From the NCBI RefSeq assembly GCF_026410405.1, contig NZ_JAPMLN010000013.1, positions 31,177 through 95,176 of the forward strand: a stretch of 64,000 bases of DNA. Direction: 5' to 3'. This stretch comes from Marinicella gelatinilytica (GTDB lineage Bacteria; Pseudomonadota; Gammaproteobacteria; Xanthomonadales; Marinicellaceae). Below, piece after piece: positions 1 to 8,385 of the stretch (its first letter is position 1; every line of letters begins with the position of its first letter). The notes under the pieces are model-generated. The model searched no databases. It was not told the origin of the DNA and saw only the letters and a program-made list of their open reading frames with translations. The position numbers and the translations under genes were made by a program.

Positions 1-581
1 CGTTCGGCAATGGGGGCATACACATCAATGGTTTCTTGAGATATACGCTTTTGACCCGGCCGGCTCATGGCTTCAATGGTGCGCATATTATGTAAACGGT
101 CAGCCAATTTAATGATAATTACACGGATATCATCGGACATGGCAAACAACATTTTCACAAACGTTTCTGCCTGAGCTTCTTTAAAGTTTCGGAATTTCAG
201 CTTGTCTAATTTGGTGACTGCTTCTACCAAGTTGGCGATATCTTTATTAAACTCTTTAACAATATCGTCAAATCTAACGTCGGTATCTTCAATGGTGTCA
301 TGTAGAACACCGGCAATTAATGTATCAATATCCACCCGCATCTCAGCCAAAATGGCCGCCACTGTAATCGGATGGGTTATATACGGTTCACCGGATTTTC
401 GGATTTGTTTTTCATGGGCGTAAGCACCGTAATGAACGGCTTTGCGCAATGCTGATTTCTCGTCAGCATTGAGATAAGAATTGGTGTTTTCTTTGAGTTT
501 TTTAAAAGCAGCTTGTACCGCTTTATGACTCATGGTGTCAGAAGTGTATGACAAACCTGTCGTCATCACATCCAACACCAT
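1..581 (-). CDS. spoT: Bifunctional (p)ppGpp synthase/hydrolase SpoT, N-terminal part (cut by window edge)
   Basis: This is the N-terminal ~193 codons of a RelA/SpoT-family enzyme, which makes and hydrolyses the stringent-response alarmone (p)ppGpp. The visible part is the HD hydrolase domain: an AYAHEKQIRKSGEPYITHP segment, then LHDTIEDT, which carries the HD metal-binding pair, and LADRLHNMRT. An intact HD motif means hydrolase activity is likely, favouring SpoT/Rel over a hydrolase-dead RelA. An in-frame TAA lies directly before the chosen ATG, so translation cannot begin further upstream; an internal ATG is possible. It lies 27 bp downstream of rpoZ on the same strand, the common rpoZ-spoT order. 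The synthetase, TGS and ACT domains lie beyond the window. Confidence 0.93.
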   Translation of the reverse strand, partial: MVLDVMTTGLSYTSDTMSHKAVQAAFKKLKENTNSYLNADEKSALRKAVHYGAYAHEKQIRKSGEPYITHPITVAAILAEMRVDIDTLIAGVLHDTIEDTDVRFDDIVKEFNKDIANLVEAVTKLDKLKFRNFKEAQAETFVKMLFAMSDDIRVIIIKLADRLHNMRTIEAMSRPGQKRISQETIDVYAPIAE

Positions 582-608
582 TTAAAATTTAAAAAGTCTT
601 GATAATCG

Positions 609-887
609 TTACTCGCTGTCTTCATTATCTTGGGTCTCAGCGGCTGCATTCCAAGCTTCCAGCTCTTTCGCACGCTTAGCTTCCAGTTCTAACTCAGCCA
701 GTATTTCATTATTAATTTTGCCATCTGCAATTTCTCGCAAAGCCAAAACTGTGGGCTTATCATTTTCTTCTTCTACCATTGGCTCTTGGCCGTTGGCAAT
801 TAAGCGGGCGCGTTTTGACGCCATGATAACCAAATCAAAACGATTCGGTACGACTTCTAAACAATCTTCTACGGTCACTCGTGCCAT
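609..887 (-). CDS. rpoZ: DNA-directed RNA polymerase omega subunit
   Basis: A 92-residue protein matching omega in length and sequence: MARVTVEDC at the start, then [14 protein letters not shown] and [10 protein letters not shown]. Omega binds the beta' subunit and helps assemble and stabilise RNA polymerase; in E. coli it also contributes a ppGpp-binding site. The C-terminal ~25 residues are Glu/Ala-rich and variable, as is usual. An AGGA ribosome-binding site precedes the ATG. It is followed at once by spoT, so the two are probably co-transcribed. Confidence 0.97.
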   Translation of the reverse strand: MARVTVEDCLEVVPNRFDLVIMASKRARLIANGQEPMVEEENDKPTVLALREIADGKINNEILAELELEAKRAKELEAWNAAAETQDNEDSE

Positions 888-1019
888 TTTTATTTCCTGT
901 GTTATTTTTTGCGCAATCGCGCATTTTAATCAAATCAGCAACTATTTTCAAAGTTTATTGTGTTTGAAGCCAATTAGTATCAATGGTTTGTCGAATTTTA
1001 CCACTTTTGCCGCACACCA

Positions 1020-2498
1020 TCAGCGACCGGGACGATTTCTATCTCGCTCTCGATTATGCTCATCATCGGTGATAAGAGGTTCATATTCAACGACTTGAGC
1101 GTCTATTTTTGCTGTTTGGTAAAAATCCAGATTTTCATTTTTACGCAAATTTTTCAAAATTCGGACCGCTTGGTAATTTTGACCCAATAAATGCGCCCGT
1201 CTGGCCATCGCTTGAGCGGCATCAATCGGCTTCATGGCTTTGTAATAGGCAATTGCCAACATATCTTGATAATGTGGATTTTCAGGGTACTGATAGCTGA
1301 GTTTACGTATATTACGAATGGCCTGATCTATCACCTCTAAATCATCGGATTGCATCATGATTTGAGCCGTCTCTTCCAGCACCAGATTATTTTCCGGATA
1401 CTGAGTAAGCAATTGTTTGATAAATGTCTGACCTTGCTTGCCATCCATTCGACTTAAGTTCTGAGCTTTTAATAACTTCACCACCACCATGGTTTCTGCA
1501 TCCGTATTAATTTTTTCGATGGTGTTAAGTGAGGCTGCAAATTTATTGTGCTGATATTGATGCAAAGCACGACCATATAAAAATGCAGCTGAGTTGACTT
1601 TAGATTCGCTTTGGTTATTATAGTAGGCTTCCAAACCGTCAAACTCATTGGCCGTTAATACCCGTAACCGCTCCTTGACAAAATCATACATACTCGATTC
1701 TTTATACACCTTAGGCGCAAAATTTTTACTGCGGTTTTTTGCTTCAGTAACACGATTGACTGATAGTGGATGAGTTCTTAAATACTCTGGCAATTGGTAA
1801 CGAGGATCAACTCGATTTTTTGTCATTAATTTAGCAAAAAAACCAGCCATGCCTTCAGGATTCAGATCGGCTTTATACAAGGTATTAATACCGACACGAT
1901 CAGCTTCGTATTCGTGATAACGGGTAAAGTTAATTGCCAATTGTTGTTGCAGCCCAGACATGGTTGATGCAATGGCAATGGGCGCATCACCACTGCTGCT
2001 CGAACTGGCGGCAGCCGCAGCCGCGAGCATTCCTAAAAGTATAGGGATGGTGGCTTTTTGTTGTTTCGCAATCATACGCGAAATATGGCGTTGACTCACA
2101 TGGGCAATTTCATGCGCCAAAACCCCTGCCAATTCACTTTCGTTGGCAGTTTCCAGAATAAGTCCTGAATAAACCACAATTAATCCACCCGGATAAGCAG
2201 ATGCATTAATAACATCTGCCGGTACCACAAAAAAGTCATACGCTTGCGTGGGCTTGTCGGAATGAGCCGCTAATCGGTAACCCAGATGATAAATATAAGA
2301 AGCCACCACTGCGTCAGTCATCACCATTTGGTAGGCATACATTTGCTGTCTGATTTCTTTACGATAACGCGCCTCATCATCTTCCGACATCACAGCATCA
2401 GAAGGGTTACCCAAATCCGGTAACTTTATTTGCGCGTACGCCACCGGTTGCCAGAGACTGACAAACAAATAGATGATTAAAACAAATTTCATGCCCAT
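1020..2498 (-). CDS. bepA: BepA/YfgC-like M48 metalloprotease with TPR region
   Basis: This is a periplasmic M48-family zinc metallopeptidase. Residues 1-22 form a signal peptide ending in A-Y-A. The zinc site HEIAH lies at about 128-132, with the third-ligand region EADRVG near 198. The C-terminal ~200 residues look like TPR helices, for example AAFLYGRALHQY and LAIAYYKAMKPIDAA. The 492-residue length fits BepA (E. coli 487), which assists LptD/BAM assembly and degrades stalled outer-membrane proteins. The last residues are a basic Arg-rich tail (NRERDRNRPGR), which I do not recognise from the family. It is transcribed divergently from the tus cluster. The exact BepA role is inferred from architecture; LoiP-like proteases lack the TPR part. 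Confidence 0.88.
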   Translation of the reverse strand: MGMKFVLIIYLFVSLWQPVAYAQIKLPDLGNPSDAVMSEDDEARYRKEIRQQMYAYQMVMTDAVVASYIYHLGYRLAAHSDKPTQAYDFFVVPADVINASAYPGGLIVVYSGLILETANESELAGVLAHEIAHVSQRHISRMIAKQQKATIPILLGMLAAAAAASSSSSGDAPIAIASTMSGLQQQLAINFTRYHEYEADRVGINTLYKADLNPEGMAGFFAKLMTKNRVDPRYQLPEYLRTHPLSVNRVTEAKNRSKNFAPKVYKESSMYDFVKERLRVLTANEFDGLEAYYNNQSESKVNSAAFLYGRALHQYQHNKFAASLNTIEKINTDAETMVVVKLLKAQNLSRMDGKQGQTFIKQLLTQYPENNLVLEETAQIMMQSDDLEVIDQAIRNIRKLSYQYPENPHYQDMLAIAYYKAMKPIDAAQAMARRAHLLGQNYQAVRILKNLRKNENLDFYQTAKIDAQVVEYEPLITDDEHNRERDRNRPGR

Positions 2499-2583
2499 AT
2501 TGTATAATTTAGACTGTTAATTTACGCTTAAATTCAATAACGATTACTTATTTTACGTTAACCGGTTAGCTATCTATAGAAAT

Positions 2584-2904
2584 ATGCGTCTTTGTTTATT
2601 AATCAACCCCACCGACAACTGGCAACAAGCTGTTGCGCATGCCCGCAAATTGGTAACGGCCTCAGCAGAAAAGCATGAAGTGATTGGTCTGTTTTTCTAC
2701 GGATCTGCCGCCAAGATCATTGCCGATCCGAAACAACAAGCTCAATGGTTGTCTTTCAGCAACATCCCTTTATATATTTGTCGCACCATGGTGGAACAAC
2801 ATAATCTCTGCGATGAATTACTTGAACCACCCTTTACGGTTATCGGCATGGCACCTTGGGTCGTGTTAATGGAACAAGCTGATCGTATTGTGGAGATTAT
2901 TTAA
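2584..2904 (+). CDS. tusD: Sulfurtransferase complex subunit TusD (DsrE family)
   Basis: This 106-residue DsrE-fold protein is the first of three DsrE/F/H-type genes in a row. TusBCD passes sulfur from TusA to TusE for 2-thiolation of tRNA wobble uridine. Cys66, in LYICRTM, sits where the sulfur-carrying cysteine of TusD is expected. The protein is shorter than E. coli TusD (128 residues). Its stop overlaps the tusC start (TAATG), implying coupled translation. Identification rests on fold, cysteine position and gene order; the primary sequence is divergent. Confidence 0.85.
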   Translation: MRLCLLINPTDNWQQAVAHARKLVTASAEKHEVIGLFFYGSAAKIIADPKQQAQWLSFSNIPLYICRTMVEQHNLCDELLEPPFTVIGMAPWVVLMEQADRIVEII

Positions 2905-3182
2905 TGCGGACTTTATTCAATATTACACCTGACCAGGATATACAAAGGCTACAACAAACACATCTCCTGATACTGGCATTACTCAATTTTGACCATACCG
3001 TGGACATTGTATTTCATAACAACAGCGACCTGCTGATAGAGGACCACCAGAACTTGTATCAACAATGGCAAGCTTTACCTTTATATGGTGCCCGCGATTT
3101 TAAGTTCCTGAACAGCCGTCAGGACAACATCAGTCAGCAACATTTTCACAAACTCATCCAACAAGCCGACTTTATCTCATGA
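2904..3182 (+). CDS. tusC: Sulfur relay protein TusC (DsrF family)
   Basis: A 92-residue protein in the DsrF/TusC position, overlapping tusD by one base and tusB by four. The family is a structural partner of TusD in the TusBCD hexamer and has no strictly required catalytic cysteine. Visible landmarks are a hydrophobic strand (LLILALLNFDHTVDIVF) and LPLYGARDF, similar to the LPLYGIED-type segment of TusC. It is short for the family (~119 in E. coli), apparently because the N-terminal part is reduced. Function is inferred mainly from position. Confidence 0.78.
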   Translation: MRTLFNITPDQDIQRLQQTHLLILALLNFDHTVDIVFHNNSDLLIEDHQNLYQQWQALPLYGARDFKFLNSRQDNISQQHFHKLIQQADFIS

Positions 3183-3445
3183 GCACACTTCACCAATACA
3201 AATGGCAAAACCTTACGCACTGCCAACGGCGTTTGCATTATTTAGCCGCTGATGATGCGTTGCTTATTTACGGTACATTCAATCGCAGTGCGCAACAACA
3301 ATTAATGGCTCAACACGACATTCTGAGTGCCCGGTGTTTCTGGCTGACAAACAAACCTTCACGTGACGACGACATCGCACATGTCAATTATCAACAATGG
3401 TTGACCTTGATCGCTGAACACGATAAAACACACACATGGAAATAA
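3179..3445 (+). CDS. tusB: Sulfur relay protein TusB (DsrH family)
   Basis: An 88-residue protein starting in an ATGA overlap with tusC. It keeps DsrH/TusB hallmarks: an MSTLHQY start, a DDALLIYG strand and a C-terminal YQQWLTLIAEHDKTHTW, like the family's Y-x-x-F/W-V-x-L-x-x-x-H...W ending. TusB is the third subunit of the sulfur-transfer complex used for mnm5s2U34 synthesis in tRNA. The last 10 bases overlap tusE, so the cluster is tightly coupled. Confidence 0.83.
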   Translation: MSTLHQYKWQNLTHCQRRLHYLAADDALLIYGTFNRSAQQQLMAQHDILSARCFWLTNKPSRDDDIAHVNYQQWLTLIAEHDKTHTWK

Positions 3446-3753
3446 CTGAGCTCAGAATTGACCAACATGGCCATTTGCAAAACGCCGCTGACTGGAGTCC
3501 AGAAGTGGCTGACATTTTTGCGCAAAAAGATGGTTTAATATTGACTGAAAAACACTTGGAAATTATTATGGCGGTTCGCGATATTTACCAAGAGACCGGA
3601 GATACACCACCTATGCGGTTGTTAATTAAGGTACTGAGATTACGACTTCATGATGACATTGACTCACGTTATTTATACCGATTATTTCCAGACGGACCGG
3701 TACGCTATGCCAGTAAATATGCCGGTTTACCCAAGCCTAAACATTGTATGTAA
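3436..3753 (+). CDS. tusE: Sulfurtransferase TusE (DsrC family)
   Basis: A 105-residue DsrC/TusE protein. It accepts sulfur from TusD and hands it to the tRNA thiouridylase MnmA. The family ending is present: SRYLYRLFPDGPVRYASKYAGLPKP followed by a penultimate cysteine (H-C-M-stop). That cysteine is the persulfide carrier, and the swinging C-terminal arm is intact. Only this one conserved cysteine is seen, which fits TusE rather than a dissimilatory DsrC with two. It overlaps tusB by 10 bp and runs directly into grxC. Confidence 0.93.
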   Translation: MEITELRIDQHGHLQNAADWSPEVADIFAQKDGLILTEKHLEIIMAVRDIYQETGDTPPMRLLIKVLRLRLHDDIDSRYLYRLFPDGPVRYASKYAGLPKPKHCM

Positions 3754-3758
3754 AAAAA

Positions 3759-4013
3759 ATGAAAAATGAAATCATCGTTTACAGCACCCGAATATGCCCT
3801 TTCTGCGTGGCTGCTAAAAACTTATTGACAAGCCAAAACTTGGATTACCAAGAAATTATGGTCGACAAAGACCCAGAACAAAGAGCCATAATGATGGAAA
3901 AAAGCGGCCGCACGTCGGTCCCTCAAATTTTTATTAATGGCACCCATGTGGGTGGTTTTGATGACTTAAATGCAAAAGTTCGTAACAACGAACTCAACTC
4001 TTTGTTGCGATAA
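3759..4013 (+). CDS. grxC: Glutaredoxin 3
   Basis: A small dithiol glutaredoxin of 84 residues, close to E. coli GrxC (83). The active site is C-P-F-C in STRICPFCVAAKNLL. The cis-proline segment is TSVPQIFING, followed by HVGGFDDL, which binds glutathione. A TTG 15 bp upstream is in frame, but the ATG at 3759 gives the usual family N-terminus (MKNEIIVYS). The start lies five bases past the tusE stop, so it is probably the last gene of the tus transcript. It ends just before the convergent permease gene. Confidence 0.92.
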   Translation: MKNEIIVYSTRICPFCVAAKNLLTSQNLDYQEIMVDKDPEQRAIMMEKSGRTSVPQIFINGTHVGGFDDLNAKVRNNELNSLLR

Positions 4014-4014
4014 T

Positions 4015-5085
4015 TTAAGAACGGTCTATATCGGTGGCCAATAGTGTTCTGGGCCAAGATTGAATAATGGCGTTGACTAAAGTTGCCAGCGGGATGGCAA
4101 AAAACACCCCCCAAAAGCCCCAAACACCACCAAAGAACAACACCGCCACAATAATCGCCACCGGATGCAGATTGTTAACTTCAGAAAAAAGCCATGGCAC
4201 CAAAGCATTGCCGTCCAAAATCTGAATCACACCATAAGATATCATGACATAAGCAAATGAAGGTGACCAGCCAAATTGTACAAAGGCTACCAAAGCAATT
4301 GGAAATGTCACTGCCACAGCACCAATAAAAGGTACCAACACAGAAAACCCTGTCAGTGTTGCCAACAAGATGGCATAGTCCAAATCCAAAAACACAAACA
4401 CAATGTAAGTAATTAAACCAACCAGCAATATCTCAAAAGCTTTGCCCCGAACATAATTACCAATCTGAACATCCACTTCATGCCAAACCGACAGCGTCAA
4501 TTTAGAGTCGCGCGGAATGAATTGTCGTAACCAAGCTAATATCTGCTGTTTATCTTTTAACAGAAAAAAAACTAAAATCGGCATCACCACTAAAAATACG
4601 GCAATCGAGAAGGCACTAAATACAGATGACACTGTTTTGCCTAAAATTTGCTGGCCAATTATGGTTACCTCACCGGTGACCTTGTTAATGAGCCCTTGAA
4701 CTTGTTCTGGTTGGATTAGATGCGGATATTTTTCCGGTAAAGCACGCATAAAGTCCATACCGGTTGAAAAATAATTGGGCAAGGCTTGCACTAATTGAGT
4801 TACCTGCGTAATTAGTTTTGGTACCAACCAAACCAATAAAATGAACATCACAGCCACAAACACCAAGAACACAACACCAACGGCCACCACCCGAGGCACC
4901 TTAAGTCGCTCCAAGCGCGCAATCACACTTTCTAACAAATAGGCCACCACAATGCTGGCTAAGAACGGCGCCAAAGCACGACCAAAATATATAATAAAAA
5001 CGAAACTGACCAGCAAAGCCATGGTCAAGATGACGATTTGCGGATCAGAGAAATTTCTTTTAAACCAACTAGTGAATACGTTCAT
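4015..5085 (-). CDS. AI-2E family (PerM/YdiK-type) membrane permease
   Basis: A 356-residue inner-membrane protein of the AI-2E transporter superfamily. Hydrophobic segments are visible near residues 17-60, 62-90, 155-175, 213-250 and 255-345. The C-terminal FIGAVAVTFPIALVAF and the ending VFFAIPLATLVNAI fit the family pattern. Members include TqsA (AI-2 export), PerM and sodium/proton antiporters, so the substrate cannot be told from sequence. It converges with grxC, with almost no gap between the stops. Confidence 0.85.
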   Translation of the reverse strand: MNVFTSWFKRNFSDPQIVILTMALLVSFVFIIYFGRALAPFLASIVVAYLLESVIARLERLKVPRVVAVGVVFLVFVAVMFILLVWLVPKLITQVTQLVQALPNYFSTGMDFMRALPEKYPHLIQPEQVQGLINKVTGEVTIIGQQILGKTVSSVFSAFSIAVFLVVMPILVFFLLKDKQQILAWLRQFIPRDSKLTLSVWHEVDVQIGNYVRGKAFEILLVGLITYIVFVFLDLDYAILLATLTGFSVLVPFIGAVAVTFPIALVAFVQFGWSPSFAYVMISYGVIQILDGNALVPWLFSEVNNLHPVAIIVAVLFFGGVWGFWGVFFAIPLATLVNAIIQSWPRTLLATDIDRS

Positions 5086-5164
5086 AATGGCAATTATATG
5101 TCAGAACGCGACAGAACCCACGTCTAAAAAGATATCCTGAAAAGAATTACTCAGAGAAAAAAAC

Positions 5165-6334
5165 TTAGAAAGTTTTAAGCCAAGAGAGTACCGCTTCTGT
5201 ATGACGGCCCTCAAAAGCACTGCTGACCCTACCAAAATCAGTGCGGCCAAAATTCAATGGTTGTGGCGCATAACTGGCGTATAAATCTAACTGTCCACCT
5301 AAAATATGGGTGGTCATCCCTATGCGTACGCTGTAGTCTGCCGAAATGGCTTTTAAAATCGTGGTCAAATCAGCATCAGTGGCCGGTGGCTGCTGTCGTC
5401 CTGAATATTCTATGTTGAACTGTGTACCTTGCTTAAAGGTGTGGTTATAACCCACTGCAAAGACGGTTTGGTCCGCCCACTTAAACTCAGGGCTTTCCAT
5501 GTCATTCAAGAAACTTAAGAAAATATCAGGGTATGAACGCGACACGAATGCGTTAACATCACTGTAATAGTTATGCCGGGCAATAAACTGAAAACTATCT
5601 TGAGCGGTTATTTGAAGATTAAAGGCGACGTCTATACTTGCCGGAATGTCAAAATCAGCCGGGTCCGCTTGCACACCTAATAGCTGACTAAACCCGTCCA
5701 TATCAATTTTTGACTGATAACTGGTTTCAAAAGACAGCCAACGATTGAGACTATGCTCAAGTCCTAAGTTAACACCTAGACCATTGCTGGTTTCCGTGTA
5801 GCTAACTGGATACATATCCAACTGACCATAGGTCAAAATAGGTGACGCTAAGAAATTAATATCGGAATAATTTTGTTGCGCAAACAACACCGCAAAATTA
5901 AATTGTGACTGTTCAGATAACTGAAAAGCCACCCCGGGTGCAAATATACGCCGACTATACTGCTCACGGTCAGTAAATAACAATTGATCAATTTCAAAGA
6001 GATTGTCAGAGAAGCTGGCCGGTTTGATAAATGATTTCTCGTAATCAAAGGTAAAGAAGTAATTTTTACCATCCATCAAATCACCCAGGTGATTCAGTCG
6101 TTCCTGTGAAAAGTAATATTTAGCACCGGCAAAACTGACAGCCTGAGGGAATTCTGCCGTGGGGGAAATATTCAACTGACGATAAAAATTCGGGTAAATT
6201 CGAGCCGCAATATCACCGCGCCAGTGACCCAAATCCATGATGGGCACTGCTGACGGACTTGTCAATGGTGTGGCTTGTGACGCCTGGTTCACAGATAGCA
6301 ACACAACAAATAAGGATAGGAACAATTTCATCAA
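5165..6334 (-). CDS. FadL/OmpP1-like outer-membrane beta-barrel protein
   Basis: A 389-residue protein with a signal peptide (about residues 1-21, ending Q-A-S-Q-A) and alternating-hydrophobicity strands throughout. It ends in phenylalanine (SWLKTF), as outer-membrane barrels do. Stretches such as FDIPASIDVAFNLQIT and WADQTVFAVGYNHTF resemble the later strands of FadL-type transporters for long-chain fatty acids and hydrophobic compounds. Similarity is weak by eye, so the substrate is unknown. It is monocistronic, with about 200 bp to the terminator of the upstream isocitrate dehydrogenase gene. Confidence 0.6.
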   Translation of the reverse strand: MMKLFLSLFVVLLSVNQASQATPLTSPSAVPIMDLGHWRGDIAARIYPNFYRQLNISPTAEFPQAVSFAGAKYYFSQERLNHLGDLMDGKNYFFTFDYEKSFIKPASFSDNLFEIDQLLFTDREQYSRRIFAPGVAFQLSEQSQFNFAVLFAQQNYSDINFLASPILTYGQLDMYPVSYTETSNGLGVNLGLEHSLNRWLSFETSYQSKIDMDGFSQLLGVQADPADFDIPASIDVAFNLQITAQDSFQFIARHNYYSDVNAFVSRSYPDIFLSFLNDMESPEFKWADQTVFAVGYNHTFKQGTQFNIEYSGRQQPPATDADLTTILKAISADYSVRIGMTTHILGGQLDLYASYAPQPLNFGRTDFGRVSSAFEGRHTEAVLSWLKTF

Positions 6335-6494
6335 TTTGACGTTTAACGGTAATTTAATATATTAATGGATGTGATTTTTGCAAAAAAACAACATAAAGTC
6401 AATTTAATGTGTACATATAACTCAAATAATTCACGTTTAAGCCCATAATGTTGTAATAGCGCAACATATTAACCAGAATTACAATTTTTTGACC

Positions 6495-6520
6495 AAAGCC
6501 CGATATGACTTTCGGGCTTT
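6495..6520 (-). terminator. Hairpin downstream of the isocitrate dehydrogenase gene
   Basis: A 9-bp perfect inverted repeat (AAAGCCCGA / TCGGGCTTT) with an 8-base loop, 30 bp past the stop of the gene ending at 6550. There is no clear T-run on the minus strand, so termination may be weak or Rho-assisted. Confidence 0.5.
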
Positions 6521-6549
6521 AGTGTTAATCAATTTGAGGCCTCTATTAC

Positions 6550-7554
6550 TTACAAACGACTGATAACAGCCTGGGTAAATTCTGCTGTTTTCGCCTGGCC
6601 ACCCATATCACCGGTCAGACAGTCTTTCGCTCCGATGGTGTCTGTGATGGCTTGTCTAATTTGGTTTGCTTTATCCACATGGCCCAAATGTTCAACCATC
6701 ATGGCCGAGGCTAAAATCAATGAGGTCGGATTAGCAATTTTTTTACCGGCAATATCAGGTGCTGAGCCATGTACGGCTTCGAACATAGCCACATCTTTAC
6801 CAATATTCGCACCCGGCGCCAAACCGAGACCACCAACCAAACCGGCACAAATATCAGAAATAATATCGCCGAATAAATTTGTGGTCACAATAACATCGAA
6901 CTGTTCGGGGTTCATAACCAGTTGCATACAGGCATTATCAACAATCAAGGTATTGAACTTAATGTCAGGATATTCCTTGGCCACTTCTTGAGCCACTTCC
7001 AAAAACAAACCGGAAGTGGTTTTCATAATATTGGCCTTGTGAACTGCCGTGACTTTTTTACGACCTGCTTTTTGAGCCAGGTCAAACGCATAGCGAACAA
7101 TATTTTCAGAAGCTTCGCGGGTTACAATAATTTTTGATTCCGCAATGGTGCGTTCGGCATTGATGGTTTGACCTTCACTTAAATAAGCCCCTTCGGTATT
7201 TTCACGTACCGTTAAAATATCAATGTTTTCATAGCGCGCCATGGTACCGGGAAATGTAATGACAGGTCGCACATTGGCATATAACTTAAAGTAACGACGC
7301 ATGGCCACATTAATGGAACTAAAACCTTTACCGACCGGTGTTGTCAATGGGCCTTTTAAGCAGACACCATGTGTAGAAATGGCATCCAGCGTATCTTGTG
7401 GCAATAAATCATTTTGGCTTTCCAATGCCGCTAAGCCGGCTTCTTTAAATTCGTATTCAAAATCAAGATCCAAACCATCTAATACGGCCAAAGTGGCATC
7501 CATAATTTCCGGCCCGATGCCGTCTCCTTTAATTACAACGATTTTCTGAGTCAT
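6550..7554 (-). CDS. Isocitrate dehydrogenase, NAD-type (short isopropylmalate/isocitrate dehydrogenase family)
   Basis: A 334-residue beta-decarboxylating dehydrogenase that oxidises isocitrate to 2-oxoglutarate in the TCA cycle. Family motifs are the N-terminal IKGDGIGPEI, the substrate loop SSINVAMRRYFKLYANVRP, ENTEGAYLS, the catalytic-lysine region VHKANIMK, the metal site NLFGDIISDICAGLVGG and the nucleotide-binding EAVHGSAPDIAGK. The short form, with SSINVAMRR instead of the leucine-pathway loop, fits NAD-dependent isocitrate dehydrogenase. The homologous IDH of Xanthomonas-type bacteria is similar. Homo-isocitrate or tartrate dehydrogenases are less likely alternatives. It stands alone between gene-poor flanks. 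Confidence 0.88.
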   Translation of the reverse strand: MTQKIVVIKGDGIGPEIMDATLAVLDGLDLDFEYEFKEAGLAALESQNDLLPQDTLDAISTHGVCLKGPLTTPVGKGFSSINVAMRRYFKLYANVRPVITFPGTMARYENIDILTVRENTEGAYLSEGQTINAERTIAESKIIVTREASENIVRYAFDLAQKAGRKKVTAVHKANIMKTTSGLFLEVAQEVAKEYPDIKFNTLIVDNACMQLVMNPEQFDVIVTTNLFGDIISDICAGLVGGLGLAPGANIGKDVAMFEAVHGSAPDIAGKKIANPTSLILASAMMVEHLGHVDKANQIRQAITDTIGAKDCLTGDMGGQAKTAEFTQAVISRL

Positions 7555-7843
7555 TTTTATTCCTATTTTATTCTAATGTGGTTTTGAGACCTTGGCGTAA
7601 TACTTGATCCATTGAAAAAGTGCTGAAATTTCACTCATTCACTGATGAATTGCAATGGATAGTCACTTTATTGATAAGCCGTCTGACGCTGATTGGCAAA
7701 ACATCGAACCATTCTCGTGAAGTTTTCTACTGATTTAACACGATACATAATCCATGCCAAGATCTCCTTTATTGTTGCGGTCAATTATACCTAATCGATG
7801 TCCATTATGACAGCAACAGCAGCCATCTGAATTTAAGAAATCT

Positions 7844-8329
7844 TCAATTTTCATTGATTAGCTGTTTGACTTGCTGCAACACGTCTTCTACGTGACCTTT
7901 TACTTTAACTTTTCGCCAGGACAATACCACGTCACCTTGTGCATTAAGCACAAAAGTACTGCGCTCAATACCCATGAATTTTTTTCCATACATGTTTTTT
8001 TCTTTGATTACATCGAAAGCACGACAAAGCACCTCTTCGGTATCAGCCACCAATTGAAATGGCATATTGAACTTTTCTTTAAAGTTTTGCTGTTTTTTTA
8101 GACTATCTGCAGAAACTCCGATTATTTCACAGCCCAATTCGGTAAATGCCGAATAAGCCGCACTAAAGTCCTGGCTTTCCTGACTACATCCGGGGGTATT
8201 GGCTCGTGGATAGAAAAATATACATACATAGTTTTCAACCATCTGTGCCAATGAGGAGGTGGCTCCGTTGGTGAGCAAAACAGGCGTTTGCATTATATTG
8301 TCTTCAATTTTTAGCATGGTTTCTTTCAT
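7844..8329 (-). CDS. bcp: Thioredoxin-dependent peroxiredoxin, Bcp/PrxQ family
   Basis: A 161-residue peroxiredoxin that reduces hydrogen peroxide and organic peroxides. The peroxidatic Cys48 is in FYPRANTPGCSQES, with the conserved Pro-x3-Thr-x2-Cys frame. The +5 resolving cysteine of E. coli Bcp is absent (Gln53 instead). Other cysteines are at 36, 67 and 102, so recycling must use one of these or an external thiol. ERSTFVLN and a basic C-terminal helix match the family. It is divergently transcribed from dapA with a 56-bp gap. Confidence 0.9.
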   Translation of the reverse strand: MKETMLKIEDNIMQTPVLLTNGATSSLAQMVENYVCIFFYPRANTPGCSQESQDFSAAYSAFTELGCEIIGVSADSLKKQQNFKEKFNMPFQLVADTEEVLCRAFDVIKEKNMYGKKFMGIERSTFVLNAQGDVVLSWRKVKVKGHVEDVLQQVKQLINEN

Positions 8330-8385
8330 ATTATTTCCAAAAAACCCTATAATTATGGCTCTTTAAACACTAAGTACAAGTTTTT

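Noticed and set aside
7668..7770. Tiny minus-strand frame (26 codons, MYRVKSVENF..) behind an AAGGAG-like ribosome-binding site in the gap between bcp and the isocitrate dehydrogenase gene
   Set aside because: The AAGGAG is best spaced for a different ATG (7755) that gives only six codons; the longer frame has poor spacing and no known homolog in my memory. Not enough to call a gene.
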